The translations under genes and the position numbers were made by a program. A stretch of DNA of 64,000 bases from the NCBI RefSeq assembly GCF_900107815.1, contig NZ_FNRK01000010.1, positions 38,965-102,964 on the forward strand, given 5' to 3'. The DNA comes from Eubacterium aggregans (lineage in GTDB: Bacteria > Bacillota > Clostridia > Eubacteriales > Eubacteriaceae). Below are positions 8,778 to 17,079 of this stretch, one piece after another. Under the pieces are notes generated by a model, which ran no database searches, was not told the DNA's origin, and was given only the letters and a program-made list of their open reading frames with translations. Position 1 is the first letter of the stretch; each line of letters starts with the position of its first letter.

Positions 8778-8796
8778 CCACCGGCTTAGCCGGTGG
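8778..8796. repeat. IS200 subterminal hairpin, lgt-proximal end
   Basis: Perfect stem CCACCGGC/GCCGGTGG with TTA loop. Read on the plus strand it is followed by TTTG and may also serve as a weak terminator for lgt. Confidence 0.78.
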
Positions 8797-8900
8797 TTTG
8801 CACTCGCCCTATAAGGGCTCTTTACCAGCAGCGCCTGATGGCGCCTCGAATGGTCTGCCAGTCGCATCTTCTTCTCTGGCTGGCCCTAAAGGGCCCTTTG

Positions 8901-9371
8901 TTATTTGCCTTTTTTCACTGGCTTACCCGTAAACGGGTCCGTGTACTCTTTCATACTAATTTGATCTGCTGTTGCGTCTTCTCTCAGTTGGTTTCGTATA
9001 TACTCTTCTATTTTCTTTGCATTTTTTCCAACGGTATCCACATAATATCCACGACACCAAAAGTGCCGATTTCCATATTTGTATTTCAAATTTGCATGCC
9101 GATCGAAGATAATCAACGAACTTTTTCCTTTTAGATACCCCATTATTTCAGATACACTATATTTTGGTGGTATTCTGATTAACATATGAATATGATCTGG
9201 ACATAATTCTGCTTGTATGATCTCTATTCCTTTTCGTTCACACAACTCTCTCAGGATTGTCCCAATATCTGCTTTCAATTTTCCGTAGATTTCTTGTCTT
9301 CGGAATTTTGGTGCAAATACAATATGATACTTACATTCCCAACGTGTATGTGCTAAACTGTTTTTATCCAT
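8901..9371 (-). CDS. tnpA: IS200-type Y1 transposase TnpA
   Basis: A 156-residue single-domain transposase. The HUH metal-binding motif is HIH in CPDHIHMLIRIP, and the catalytic tyrosine is expected in EEYIRNQ toward the C-terminus. The N-terminal phrase YHIVFAPKFRRQEIYG is highly typical. The frame is intact from ATG to stop, so the element could be active. AAAGGATG lies upstream of the start. No companion tnpB is present. Confidence 0.93.
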   Translation of the reverse strand: MDKNSLAHTRWECKYHIVFAPKFRRQEIYGKLKADIGTILRELCERKGIEIIQAELCPDHIHMLIRIPPKYSVSEIMGYLKGKSSLIIFDRHANLKYKYGNRHFWCRGYYVDTVGKNAKKIEEYIRNQLREDATADQISMKEYTDPFTGKPVKKGK

Positions 9372-9465
9372 CTGGATAACATCCTTTGCTTCTTTGATAC
9401 GGTTGGCAAACCCTCATCATTTTATCATTGGATGTCTTTTTCTTTCATCTAAAGATTTCTTCCCT

Positions 9466-9484
9466 CCCCCGGCATAGCCGGGGG
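9466..9484. repeat. IS200 subterminal hairpin, tmRNA-proximal end
   Basis: Perfect stem CCCCCGGC/GCCGGGGG with ATA loop, similar in core (CCGGC-loop-GCCGG) to the hairpin at 8778-8796, as expected for the two recognition structures of one element. Confidence 0.78.
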
Positions 9485-9529
9485 TTTATTTGATTTTGTC
9501 CCAAAATCACACTAAAGTGTACAAATAAA

Positions 9530-9569
9530 AAAACGCCGATTGAAGTCATTTCACTTCAATCGGCGTTTT
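9530..9569 (-). terminator. Intrinsic terminator of the tmRNA gene
   Basis: A 17-base uninterrupted stem (9530-9546 with 9553-9569) with a short loop, A-rich on one side and T-rich on the other, so it can work in both directions. It lies about 30 bases beyond the tmRNA 3' end. Confidence 0.88.
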
Positions 9570-9598
9570 ATTTTCCAGGTTTATAATGTGTGAAATGT

Positions 9599-9993
9599 TG
9601 GTGGAGCCGGTGGGAGTCGAACCCACGTCCGAAAACAAATTCACTGAAGCTTCTCCGAGCGCAGCCATCGGATTAATCTTACTCCAGGCACCTTCCGATG
9701 ACCGAGGTGTTTGGAGCCAGCCTCTTAGTCGCTAAAGGGACGAGGCAATGCCCAGTAGCGGTTCCCTGCTAGTTATGAACGCCAAGCTTACCAGCGCAGG
9801 TCTTGGAAAGGGGCGTGCGGCAATTAGGTGCCGCGGTTGAGTTCAGTTTGACTTAACTGCAATTAAGCAGCTAAAGCCATTCCGTAACTTCTGTTTTCTT
9901 TTGCGTTTATATTTAGTTGCCGTTTTTTACGATGTCCGACACATCGGCTCGCTACTCCAGCTTCACTATCCCCGTCGAAACCTTTACGGCCCC
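9599..9993 (-). ncRNA. ssrA: Transfer-messenger RNA (tmRNA)
   Basis: A one-piece tmRNA of 395 bases that rescues stalled ribosomes with SmpB. The 5' end GGGGCCG pairs fully with the 3' CGGCTCC, giving a seven-pair acceptor stem with the G3-U pair that marks alanyl acceptance. The CCA tail is encoded (9599-9601). The 5' phrase AAAGGTTTCGACGGGGAT and the T-arm GGGTTCGACTCCC are canonical. The tag frame (9863-9904) starts at a GCA resume codon and encodes AKENRSYGMALAA before TAA, a normal ClpXP-type degradation tag. It begins only 17 bases after the smpB stop, so the 5' end is probably made by processing of a longer transcript. Confidence 0.97.
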
Positions 9994-10010
9994 GGAAAAT
10001 AATCATCGTT

Positions 10011-10469
10011 CTAGTAATGGTCGCGTATGCTGCGCTGCATACGGCGTTTAGCGTCTTTTTCTGCAATGGTATGGCGCTTGTCGTATAACTTTTTACCCTT
10101 TGCTAAAGCAAGCTCCAGCTTGACCTTACCTCTAGAAAAATATAAGGATAAGGGGACCAGGGTATAACCATCCCGTTGTTTTAACCCAATGAGCTTGCGG
10201 ATTTCAGATTTATGCAAAAGCAGCTTTCTGGGACGCAGGGGGTCCTTGTTGTAAATATTTCCCTGTTCATAGGGAGAAATATTCATTTGAAAGACAAAAA
10301 CCTCGCCATCCCGAATATCGGCATAGCTCTCCTTCAGGCTGACCTTGCCCTGGCGCAAAGACTTCACCTCAGTACCATATAGTGCGATACCGCACTCATA
10401 GGTTTCTTCGATAAAATAGTCATGCCGCGCTTTTTTATTGTTTGCAATATTTTTTTTTAACTCAGCCAT
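10011..10469 (-). CDS. smpB: SsrA-binding protein SmpB
   Basis: A 152-residue SmpB with the usual beginning [18 protein letters not shown], the core [18 protein letters not shown] and a basic C-terminal tail ending [10 protein letters not shown] that enters the decoding channel of stalled ribosomes. AGAGGTG precedes the ATG. It is followed after 17 bases by ssrA on the same strand, so the protein and its RNA partner form one unit. Confidence 0.96.
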   Translation of the reverse strand: MAELKKNIANNKKARHDYFIEETYECGIALYGTEVKSLRQGKVSLKESYADIRDGEVFVFQMNISPYEQGNIYNKDPLRPRKLLLHKSEIRKLIGLKQRDGYTLVPLSLYFSRGKVKLELALAKGKKLYDKRHTIAEKDAKRRMQRSIRDHY

Positions 10470-10590
10470 TGAGACACCTCTACTAGAATGTTTTCAATTG
10501 TAACACACTTAACTTAAGGGTTCAAGACGTAAAAAAGGAATTCGCATTCAAATTTATTGGCACCAAATTGCTTATTTTAGGGATGAATGC

Positions 10591-10618
10591 TTGTCTGTCC
10601 TGAGATTTGTGCTATAAT
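10591..10618 (+). promoter_or_regulatory. Promoter of the HNH-repeat-like gene
   Basis: TTGTCT (10591-10596) and TATAAT (10613-10618), spacer 16, in the gap between divergent smpB and the 10657 gene. Confidence 0.6.
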
Positions 10619-10656
10619 ATTAAAGTTAAATCAATAGTTAGTGTTTGGGAGGAATT

Positions 10657-11139
10657 ATGGCGAAGTATTACAACAAAAGTGTATTAGTTTCAATTTTAAA
10701 GGAGAAGGCAGCTGTGCTGGGGCGGACTCCGATGCCGGAGGATATGGTCGATCCGGGGGCACAGGTTTTTCTGAATTACTTTAAGAAATGGGATAAGGCG
10801 ATTAGAGCAGCTGGGTTGAAGCAAAAAATGACAGTGGATATCACCACTCCTCTCAACGATAAAGTCGAACCCGCTATTGAAGAAGTTGTGGCGCCAAAAC
10901 CCGCAGCCATGAAAGTGGAAGAAGTGACTCCACAAGAGGATGTGCCAAGTCAGCGACGTTATTCAAAGTCTATCATCAGTAAGATGTTGGTGGAGGAGTT
11001 CAACCGCTTAGGGAAAAAACCAACGCGAAAAGAGATCGACGCCAATAAGGAATTACCCACCGTGGCAACCTGTTTAAAATATTTCAATACCACACGCATT
11101 GGTGATGTGTGGGAAGAAGTATTAAAGGATGAAGCATAA
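10657..11139 (+). CDS. Small protein with two HNH-associated repeat-like modules
   Basis: A 160-residue protein with two related modules, about residues 4-55 and 104-158, joined by a Pro/Glu/Val-rich linker. Each module has the pattern of a helix, then LGRTPMPEDM or LGKKPTRKEID, then a second helix ending in an aromatic F-x-x-W or F-x-x-x-x-x-x-V-W pattern. This resembles the homing-endonuclease-associated repeat, a probable DNA-binding unit, but no HNH nuclease motif is present. GGGAGGAATT sits before ATG 10657. It has its own promoter and terminator, so it is a single-gene unit. A role as a small DNA-binding or chromatin protein is inference only. Confidence 0.6.
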   Translation: MAKYYNKSVLVSILKEKAAVLGRTPMPEDMVDPGAQVFLNYFKKWDKAIRAAGLKQKMTVDITTPLNDKVEPAIEEVVAPKPAAMKVEEVTPQEDVPSQRRYSKSIISKMLVEEFNRLGKKPTRKEIDANKELPTVATCLKYFNTTRIGDVWEEVLKDEA

Positions 11140-11170
11140 AAAAAATTATAAGTGAAGCTTACACAATAAA

Positions 11171-11213
11171 GGGGCTGTCACATAGAGAAAAAACTATGTG
11201 ACAGCCCCTTTTC
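11171..11213. terminator. Bidirectional terminator between convergent genes
   Basis: A 15-base perfect stem GGGGCTGTCACATAG/CTATGTGACAGCCCC flanked by A-rich and T-rich runs, placed between the plus-strand gene ending at 11139 and the minus-strand gene ending at 11224. Confidence 0.92.
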
Positions 11214-11223
11214 ATCATCCATA

Positions 11224-11460
11224 TTAGCCTTCAAGTTGAAAGGGAATCTGCGCAAAAACAGCCTCCATTTCGGGTTGCTCGGCGTGGAAAATCTTTAAAA
11301 TTAAGCCATTGATACTTCCGATAATGGCTTGGCTATCGACAGTGCCGTCATTGGCGGGTTTGGCAGCGTAGAGCATACAGAGCATTTCGTTTCGGGTGGT
11401 GCCTTTAATGTCTTTAAACAGGGTGTTGAGTATTTGCTTTTCTTCAGTACTTAAGTCCAT
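11224..11460 (-). CDS. Small hypothetical protein, 78 residues
   Basis: An acidic, leucine-rich small protein beginning MDLSTEEKQILNTLF; probably all-helical, with no signal peptide, cysteine motif or catalytic pattern. I do not recognise the family. I chose the ATG at 11460 because AGAGGGA lies seven bases upstream; an in-frame ATG seven codons earlier has no ribosome binding site and lies close to a TATAAT that may be its own -10 box. It sits alone between the terminator at 11171-11213 and the ABC-F gene. Confidence 0.6.
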   Translation of the reverse strand: MDLSTEEKQILNTLFKDIKGTTRNEMLCMLYAAKPANDGTVDSQAIIGSINGLILKIFHAEQPEMEAVFAQIPFQLEG

Positions 11461-11514
11461 GGATTGGTCCCTCTCTTTCATGTAGTGTCATTATACCGGA
11501 AGGGGTGGTTAAAT

Positions 11515-13443
11515 TCAATCCTCTTCGAGCTGAAGTGCTAAATCTTCCCATTGTTGTATAATATTTTCGTTATCAGCCTTGAGTGCATGGTAATCATCGG
11601 TTATCTTTTGGGCATAAACCATATCGTCATAGAATGAAGGTTGACACATATCCGCTTCGTATGCCGCAATCCGCTCGTCGTTGGACTCCATCTGTTCTTC
11701 CAGCTGCGCCAGGGCCTTCTTTTGTCGGCGTCGTTCAGCTTCCAGGGCCTTGGCCTGCTGCCGCTCCTGCTTTCGACGGGTTTTATTTGTCTGTGGGGTA
11801 TGGTTTTGTGCCAAGAGGGCCTCTCGGTCGCTTTGGTTTTGCTTTGTTCTGGCGTAGTCATCGTAGTTACCAATGGTTTCCTCAATGCCCCCGGGGGTGA
11901 GCTCGAAAATCCGATTGGCCACGCGGTTTAAAAAATAACGGTCGTGGGAGATAAAGAGGAGGGTTCCCTCATAGACACAGAGGGCATCTTCTAGAATTTC
12001 CCGGGTGGACATATCAATATGGTTGGTGGGTTCATCCATCAACAGAAAATTGGATTCAGACACCATGAGCCGGGCCATATTAAGCCGTGCTTTTTCACCG
12101 CCGGATAAATCTCCGGAATGTTTAAAGACCGTTTCCCCTGTGAAGAGGAAGGATGCCAGGATATTGCGGATATCTCCATCGGTTAAGTGGCTGTCAATGT
12201 CCCGGATGGCATCGATGAGGGTTTCATTGGGTGCCAGGAGGGCCTCGTCGGGCTCCTGGGCGTAGTAACCAGGATAAACCTTGCGGCCAAAGACAACCCG
12301 CCCGGAATCGGGTTTGATCTGCTTCATGAGGATTTGGAACAAGGTTGTTTTACCGATACCGTTTCTGCCGATGATGCCTATCCGATCACCCCGGTGGATT
12401 TCGAAACTAACATCTTTAAAGAGCTGGCGGTCCCCAAAGGATTTTTCAAGCTCCTCTACCATGAGGACATCATTGCCGCTGATGACTTTAGGACTGAAGG
12501 AAAAATGAAGGCTGCGCCGGTCCTGCCGACGCTCCACGGGTTTTATGCGCTCAATGGCTTTTTCCCGGCTGGCGGCACGGCGGCTGCTTTGGACCGAATT
12601 ATAGTCCCTCAGGCGATCAACAATTTTTTGCTGGCGGGTGAGTTCCTTCATTTGCTTATCGTAGGCTGCATCCATGGCACGGTCCCGTTTTTCCTTTTTA
12701 TCGAGGTACTGGGTATAGTTACCGGTGTAGCTGACCATGCCATGATCTTCAATTTCGCAAATGCGTGTACAGACACGGTCCAGGAAAAAGCGGTCATGGG
12801 AGACGATGATAAAGGCATTTTTATAATTATTTAAGAAAGATTCCAGCCAGTTCAGGGCTTCAAAATCCAGGTAGTTTGTCGGTTCATCCAGAAGGAGAAG
12901 GTCTGGGGATTGAAGCAAAAGACAGCCTAAAGCAATTCGGGTCTTTTCACCACCGCTGAATTTTCCAAAGGCCTTTTCCAGATCCTCTAATTGAAAGCCA
13001 AGGCCGATGGTAACGCCACGGATCCGGCTGTGGTATTCAAAGCCACCACGGTCGGCATATTGCTCCTGAAGCTCTGCCAGTTGATGGACCAGGCGCTGCT
13101 GTTCTGTGGCCTCGGCGGTATCAATGCGCTGCTGGAGGCTTTGAATTTGGCCTTCCATCTCAATGAGGTCCTGAAAGACTGCGGTAAAGATGGCTCCGAC
13201 AGTCTCATGCTCAGACGCCTTAAATTCCTGGCTAAGGAGTCCAAGGGTCAGACCATTTTTTTTGTCAAGGGTCCCGGTATCACGGTGGCATTCGCCAGTG
13301 AGAAGTTTGAAGAAAGTGGATTTCCCACAGCCATTTCGGCCAATCAGGCCTAAATGCTCGGTATCATCGATTCGAAAGTCTAAGTTGTTAAAAATACTAT
13401 GGACACCATAGCTGAAAGATAATTGATTGATATTAATTAGCAT
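11515..13443 (-). CDS. ABC-F family ATPase (YdiF/Uup-like)
   Basis: A 642-residue soluble protein with two ABC cassettes and no membrane segments. Walker A motifs are GLIGRNGCGKST and GIIGRNGIGKTT; signatures are FSGGEKTRIALG and LSGGEKARLNMARL. Between the cassettes is the charged interdomain arm with KQMKELTRQQKIVDRL, and the last 90 residues form a coiled coil rich in Arg, Gln and Glu. ABC-F proteins act on the ribosome E site, as translation factors or antibiotic-protection factors. This one looks like the housekeeping YdiF-like type; the arm is not obviously long enough to argue for resistance. GAGG before ATG 13443 decides the start; an upstream ATG would add 15 unsupported residues. 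Confidence 0.9.
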   Translation of the reverse strand: MLININQLSFSYGVHSIFNNLDFRIDDTEHLGLIGRNGCGKSTFFKLLTGECHRDTGTLDKKNGLTLGLLSQEFKASEHETVGAIFTAVFQDLIEMEGQIQSLQQRIDTAEATEQQRLVHQLAELQEQYADRGGFEYHSRIRGVTIGLGFQLEDLEKAFGKFSGGEKTRIALGCLLLQSPDLLLLDEPTNYLDFEALNWLESFLNNYKNAFIIVSHDRFFLDRVCTRICEIEDHGMVSYTGNYTQYLDKKEKRDRAMDAAYDKQMKELTRQQKIVDRLRDYNSVQSSRRAASREKAIERIKPVERRQDRRSLHFSFSPKVISGNDVLMVEELEKSFGDRQLFKDVSFEIHRGDRIGIIGRNGIGKTTLFQILMKQIKPDSGRVVFGRKVYPGYYAQEPDEALLAPNETLIDAIRDIDSHLTDGDIRNILASFLFTGETVFKHSGDLSGGEKARLNMARLMVSESNFLLMDEPTNHIDMSTREILEDALCVYEGTLLFISHDRYFLNRVANRIFELTPGGIEETIGNYDDYARTKQNQSDREALLAQNHTPQTNKTRRKQERQQAKALEAERRRQKKALAQLEEQMESNDERIAAYEADMCQPSFYDDMVYAQKITDDYHALKADNENIIQQWEDLALQLEED

Positions 13444-13508
13444 ATTATTCCTCGTTTCGTATAAAACAATGATACCAAAAATAACCACAGATTTGAATAG
13501 AAATTAGT

Positions 13509-13537
13509 TTGATTTATTTTTCACAAACTGTTATAAT
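13509..13537 (+). promoter_or_regulatory. rex promoter
   Basis: TTGATT (13509-13514) and TATAAT (13532-13537), spacer 17, ahead of rex in the divergent gap with the ABC-F gene. GAGGGAGATGGAGG before the ATG supplies the ribosome binding site. Confidence 0.75.
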
Positions 13538-13568
13538 TTAACAATACTATGAGGGAGATGGAGGCGTC

Positions 13569-14198
13569 ATGCAAAAGTTTTCGAAAAAAGTCTCAATGAC
13601 GGTAGTGAAGCGTTTGCCGAAGTACTACCAATATTTGAGTGACTTACAAGATAAAAACATTGAAAAAATTTCATCAAAGGAACTGGCGGATATGATGGGC
13701 CTGACGGCATCTCAAATTCGCCAGGACCTTAACTCCTTTGGGGCTTATGGCCAACAAGGGTATGGTTATAAGGTCCAGGAGCTGCGGGAAGCCATTAAAA
13801 ATATTTTGGGGCTTAACAATACCTATAACTGCATCATCATTGGGTCCGGGAACCTGGGCCGTGCCATTTCGAACTATGAACGTTTTAAACGGGAAGGCAT
13901 TCATATTAAAGCGATGTTTGATGCGGATAAAGGAAAAGTTGGAAGCCTAGTCGGTGAACTGGCCATCCACGATATGGATGATTTAGAGGATTTCGTCCGG
14001 GACCATGACATCAATATTTGTATTTTATCTGTTCCCCGGGAGGTTGGACAACCGACGGCTGACCGTGTTTGCCAATTAGGGATAAAAGCCATTTTAAATT
14101 TTGTTCCCCTGGATTTGACGGTGTCTGAGGATGTTGTCGTTGAAAATGTGAATATCACCGACAGCTTGTTTACCTTGACCTATCTGTTGAGTGAATAA
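13569..14198 (+). CDS. rex: Redox-sensing transcriptional repressor Rex
   Basis: A 209-residue repressor that senses the NADH/NAD ratio and controls fermentation and energy genes in Gram-positive bacteria. The N-terminal winged helix (about residues 1-80) contains SSKELADMMGLTASQIRQDLNSFG, whose second half is the recognition helix. The Rossmann domain starts with IIIGSGNLGRAISNY, and the C-terminal helix used for domain swapping is intact. Length is normal. It is followed by a terminator, so it is monocistronic. Confidence 0.95.
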   Translation: MQKFSKKVSMTVVKRLPKYYQYLSDLQDKNIEKISSKELADMMGLTASQIRQDLNSFGAYGQQGYGYKVQELREAIKNILGLNNTYNCIIIGSGNLGRAISNYERFKREGIHIKAMFDADKGKVGSLVGELAIHDMDDLEDFVRDHDINICILSVPREVGQPTADRVCQLGIKAILNFVPLDLTVSEDVVVENVNITDSLFTLTYLLSE

Positions 14199-14203
14199 TA
14201 AAG

Positions 14204-14235
14204 AAGGCTCAAAGCGCGTTGCTTTGGGCCTTTTG
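14204..14235. terminator. Terminator after rex
   Basis: Twelve-base stem AAGGCTCAAAGC/GCTTTGGGCCTT with one G-T pair and a GCGTT loop, followed by TTTTG. It also lies just beyond the stop of the convergent glycosyltransferase gene. Confidence 0.85.
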
Positions 14236-14242
14236 CTATGTT

Positions 14243-15397
14243 TTAAAGGGTTTGGATGTTTGGGGATGACAGGTGATGGATAGGGGTATCCTCTGGAAGA
14301 ATCTTAAGATCGGTGAGTACATCTTCTGAAATACGTGAGGCTGCTTCACCGTAGTACATTTTTTTGAGGGCAGTTTTCATGGTATATTGCTTAAATTCAT
14401 TACCCTTGAGGTGTTCAATGGCAAGGCGAAGCTCCAATGGATTTTCTGCAACGATGGCAGCACCCTGATTTTTAAACCACTGGGCGTTTTCGCCCTCCTG
14501 GCCGGGAGTGGGCTTGTAGAGAATGGTTGGTAAGCCGGTGACCACAACTTCACTTAAGGTAATGCCGCCGGGTTTAGTCACCATCATATCCGCTAAATAG
14601 TAAAGTTCGTGGATATCGGACACGAATCCCAGGATGGTGGTGTTTTGAAAGCGCTGGGCGGAAAGCTCGTTGTAGAGATGTTTATTGCGTCCGCAGATCA
14701 CAATGGTCTGCAAATCGTCATGGCGCTGTATATCCGCACAAATGGAGCCCAAATCCTTTAGAACACCGTGGGTTCCTGCGCAAATCAGAAGGGTTTGGCG
14801 CTTTGGGTCCAGGCCGTACTTCCTGGCAATCTCGGCTTTATCGCAGGGATGATAAAATGCGGAACGGACGGGGATACCAGTTTTGACAATATGATCAGAG
14901 GGGGTGCCATGGGACACCAAGGTATCCTCTACATTTTGACAGGCCACATAATACTTCGTTGTCGCGGGATGCATCCAGGCCGCGGGAATACAGAAGTCGG
15001 TAACGACGGTATAAATTGGCAATTTCAAATAATCCTGTTCCTTCAGGATAGTGGTGATGGTGTACATGTAGGTATTGACGATACAGTCAGGCTGCACCTC
15101 GTTGAGGATTCGGATGAGGGCACGTTGGGTTACCTTCCATAGCTTCTTCAAGGAGTTTTGGGAAGCTTGCTTTTCAAAATCGTAGTATATCCATTTATAA
15201 AAACCACGACCAATGTTGTAGGATAAGAGATAGGATTTCTCCAGAAATACATTAATAGGGTGGCTCATCTCGTTGAATAAATCCCGAACGAAAACATTGC
15301 AGCCTCTGGATTCAAAGCAGTCTTTCAAGGTTTCAGCGACCATTCGGTGACCCGATCCGTGGGAGCAGGTCAGGATTAAAATACGCTTTTTTTCCAT
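14243..15397 (-). CDS. Diacylglycerol glycosyltransferase-like protein (GT28, UgtP/MGDG synthase type)
   Basis: A 384-residue GT-B enzyme. The N-terminal domain has the MGDG-synthase phrase LTCSHGSGHRMVAETL. The C-terminal nucleotide-sugar domain contains CAGTHGVLKDLG, GFVSDIHELYYLADMMVTKP and GGITLSEVVVTGLPTI. Relatives add glucose or galactose from a UDP-sugar to diacylglycerol at the inner face of the membrane, giving glycolipids and lipoteichoic acid anchors. The sugar and number of transfers cannot be told from sequence. AAGGAGGGA lies before the ATG. It stands alone, diverging from the P-loop gene at 15603. Confidence 0.85.
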   Translation of the reverse strand: MEKKRILILTCSHGSGHRMVAETLKDCFESRGCNVFVRDLFNEMSHPINVFLEKSYLLSYNIGRGFYKWIYYDFEKQASQNSLKKLWKVTQRALIRILNEVQPDCIVNTYMYTITTILKEQDYLKLPIYTVVTDFCIPAAWMHPATTKYYVACQNVEDTLVSHGTPSDHIVKTGIPVRSAFYHPCDKAEIARKYGLDPKRQTLLICAGTHGVLKDLGSICADIQRHDDLQTIVICGRNKHLYNELSAQRFQNTTILGFVSDIHELYYLADMMVTKPGGITLSEVVVTGLPTILYKPTPGQEGENAQWFKNQGAAIVAENPLELRLAIEHLKGNEFKQYTMKTALKKMYYGEAASRISEDVLTDLKILPEDTPIHHLSSPNIQTL

Positions 15398-15541
15398 GGC
15401 AGAATCCCTCCTTCGTTTTAATGATTTAAGTTTATCCTTTATGGATTAGAGTTCCATTAGAAGAGTGTGGGACAATTTTTCTTTAAGGTATTTGTGGAAT
15501 TATAATAAAAAAATCCTGTAAAAAATAATCAAAAAAAGGGA

Positions 15542-15570
15542 TTGTGCTTTATCGTTTGCACCTGTATAAT
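15542..15570 (+). promoter_or_regulatory. Promoter of the small P-loop gene
   Basis: TTGTGC (15542-15547) and TATAAT (15565-15570) with a 17-base spacer. Confidence 0.7.
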
Positions 15571-15602
15571 AAAGGTAACAACGTAGAAAGAGGTGTCTTA
15601 TA

Positions 15603-16016
15603 ATGATTGAATTTGTATATGGAGCTAAAGGTAGCGGCAAGACCAAGAAAATGATTGAAATGGCCAATGCTGAGGTCGCAGGGGCTAAAGGTGAAATTCT
15701 ATTCATTAATGACAGAGATAAGTATCGCGTAACAGTGGACACTAAGATTCGATTTGTGAATTCCGATGATTTTGATATAAGGGGCATTAAAGAGCTCTAT
15801 GGTTTCGTATGTGGCGTTATCGCTGGTAATTACGATGTTGATGTTGTTTATATCGATAATTTATTAAGAATTATTGAAGCTGACGGACCGGCAGATATCG
15901 AACCGTTATTGGAAAAATTAGATTTGGTACAAAAGGGCCAGAACATTAAATTCGTCCTCAGCTTAAGCTGTGACGAGGATGCTATACCGGATTGCGTGAA
16001 AAAATATCTCAACTAA
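15603..16016 (+). CDS. Small P-loop ATPase-like protein
   Basis: A 137-residue cytoplasmic protein starting with a Walker A loop, YGAKGSGKTKKMIE. A Walker-B-like strand, VDVVYIDNLL, lies near residue 85, and a sensor-like LSLSCDED strand near 125. Similar short proteins are common in Clostridia, where they are often labelled PilT-like, though no pilus genes are near and the length is that of a minimal nucleotide-binding fold. It is expressed from its own promoter and followed by a hairpin. Function unknown; ATP or GTP binding is the only safe inference. Confidence 0.7.
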   Translation: MIEFVYGAKGSGKTKKMIEMANAEVAGAKGEILFINDRDKYRVTVDTKIRFVNSDDFDIRGIKELYGFVCGVIAGNYDVDVVYIDNLLRIIEADGPADIEPLLEKLDLVQKGQNIKFVLSLSCDEDAIPDCVKKYLN

Positions 16017-16041
16017 AGATGACGACTAAGACGTCTTTCTG

Positions 16042-16068
16042 GCCGATTGCCATGGCAATCGGCTTTCT
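16042..16068 (+). terminator. Probable terminator
   Basis: Stem GCCGATTGCC/GGCAATCGGC (16042-16051 with 16054-16063) followed by TTTCTT, between the P-loop gene and the radical SAM gene. Confidence 0.65.
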
Positions 16069-16088
16069 TACGTATTATGGAGCGTATA

Positions 16089-17057
16089 ATGTCTGAACCG
16101 ATGAACACCCAACCCCTTTATCAGGTCTATTCCCAGTGGCTGAAAGAACATTATGGCGAAAAGGTTTATAAGCTTCCGGTCAATATTCCTTTGACCTGTC
16201 CCAATCGGGATGGCACCGTTGGTCAGGGAGGATGCATTTATTGTGGGGCCAAGGGGGGCGGCCTGGAAACGCTGTCCGATACCCTCTCCATTACGAAACA
16301 GCTGGAGAAAAACCGAGCCTATATAGAAAAACGTTATAAAGCCCATAAATTCATTCCTTTTTTTCAGAGCTTCTCGAATACCTATATGCCCATTGAGCAG
16401 TTCAAAGCCGCGGTTAGGGAGGCCTGTCAGCAGAAGGATGTTGTGGCGCTTTCCATTGCAACCCGGCCGGATTGTCTTTTTTCAGAGCATTTAGACTTTT
16501 TTAAGGAAGTACAGGCGGATACTGGGATCGATATTGTTATTGAGCTTGGCTTACAAACGGCCAATGATCATACCTTGAAAATCATCAACAGAGGCCATGA
16601 TCTGGCGGACTATATTGCAGCGGCCCATGGGGTTAAAAGCCATGGACTCCAACTTTGTACCCACGTCATCCTGGATCTGCCCTGGGACGACCATCAGGAT
16701 GTCAAAACAACGGCGGGTATCCTTTCTGCGGTTGCCTCAGATTTTGTCAAATGCCATGCCTTATACATCGAGCGGGGGACGGTCCTGGCACAGATGTACG
16801 CATCGGGGGCAGTAGCCCTTCTTGACCAGGATGAGTACATCCAGCGGTGTATTCTCTTTTTAGAACATTTGGACCCGATGATGGTGGTTCAGAGAATTAT
16901 TGGAAGGGCACCAGCAGAGGATAGCATTACTACCAATTGGAACACCAGCTGGTGGAAGGTTCGGGATGCACTGGAAGATCAGATGCGCTCGGGCGGACAT
17001 TATCAGGGACGGCTTTACGGATTGCGCCGGCAAGAAATCAGACGTAAAATCATTTAG
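16089..17057 (+). CDS. Radical SAM protein of the YhcC (TIGR01212) family
   Basis: A 322-residue radical SAM protein. The [4Fe-4S] cysteines are in LTCPNRDGTVGQGGCIYCG, the spaced pattern characteristic of this family, and QSFSNTYMP, SIATRPDC and ELGLQTAN follow in the expected order along the barrel. The exact substrate is not established. I chose ATG 16089 because GGAG lies six bases upstream; earlier TTG and ATG codons in the frame fall inside or just after the terminator at 16042-16068. It is followed after 22 bases by the alarmone synthetase gene. Confidence 0.86.
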   Translation: MSEPMNTQPLYQVYSQWLKEHYGEKVYKLPVNIPLTCPNRDGTVGQGGCIYCGAKGGGLETLSDTLSITKQLEKNRAYIEKRYKAHKFIPFFQSFSNTYMPIEQFKAAVREACQQKDVVALSIATRPDCLFSEHLDFFKEVQADTGIDIVIELGLQTANDHTLKIINRGHDLADYIAAAHGVKSHGLQLCTHVILDLPWDDHQDVKTTAGILSAVASDFVKCHALYIERGTVLAQMYASGAVALLDQDEYIQRCILFLEHLDPMMVVQRIIGRAPAEDSITTNWNTSWWKVRDALEDQMRSGGHYQGRLYGLRRQEIRRKII

Positions 17058-17079
17058 TAGAAGTAAGGAGGGGTGAGAA

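Larger units (their letters stand above)
8771..9490. mobile_element. IS200/IS605-family insertion sequence
   Basis: A compact element of about 0.7 kb holding a single small HUH transposase on the minus strand and bounded by two similar subterminal hairpins (8778-8796 and 9466-9484) instead of inverted terminal repeats. This is the usual anatomy of IS200-type elements, which move as single-stranded circles and leave no target duplication. The exact ends are estimates. It lies between lgt and the tmRNA terminator and breaks no visible gene. Confidence 0.82.

Noticed and set aside
9863..10066. A 67-codon minus-strand frame ending MALAA
   Set aside because: It is the tmRNA tag frame read back through the tmRNA 5' half and the smpB end; only the last 13 codons are translated.
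12187..12834. 215-codon plus-strand frame opposite the ABC-F gene
   Set aside because: It is antisense to the interdomain and Walker regions of a clear ABC-F protein and has no start signals.
13527..13545. Rex auto-operator TGTTA-TAATT-TAACA over the rex -10 box
   Set aside because: The half sites fit a clostridial Rex site, but the spacer is five instead of six bases, so the symmetry of the known operator is lost.
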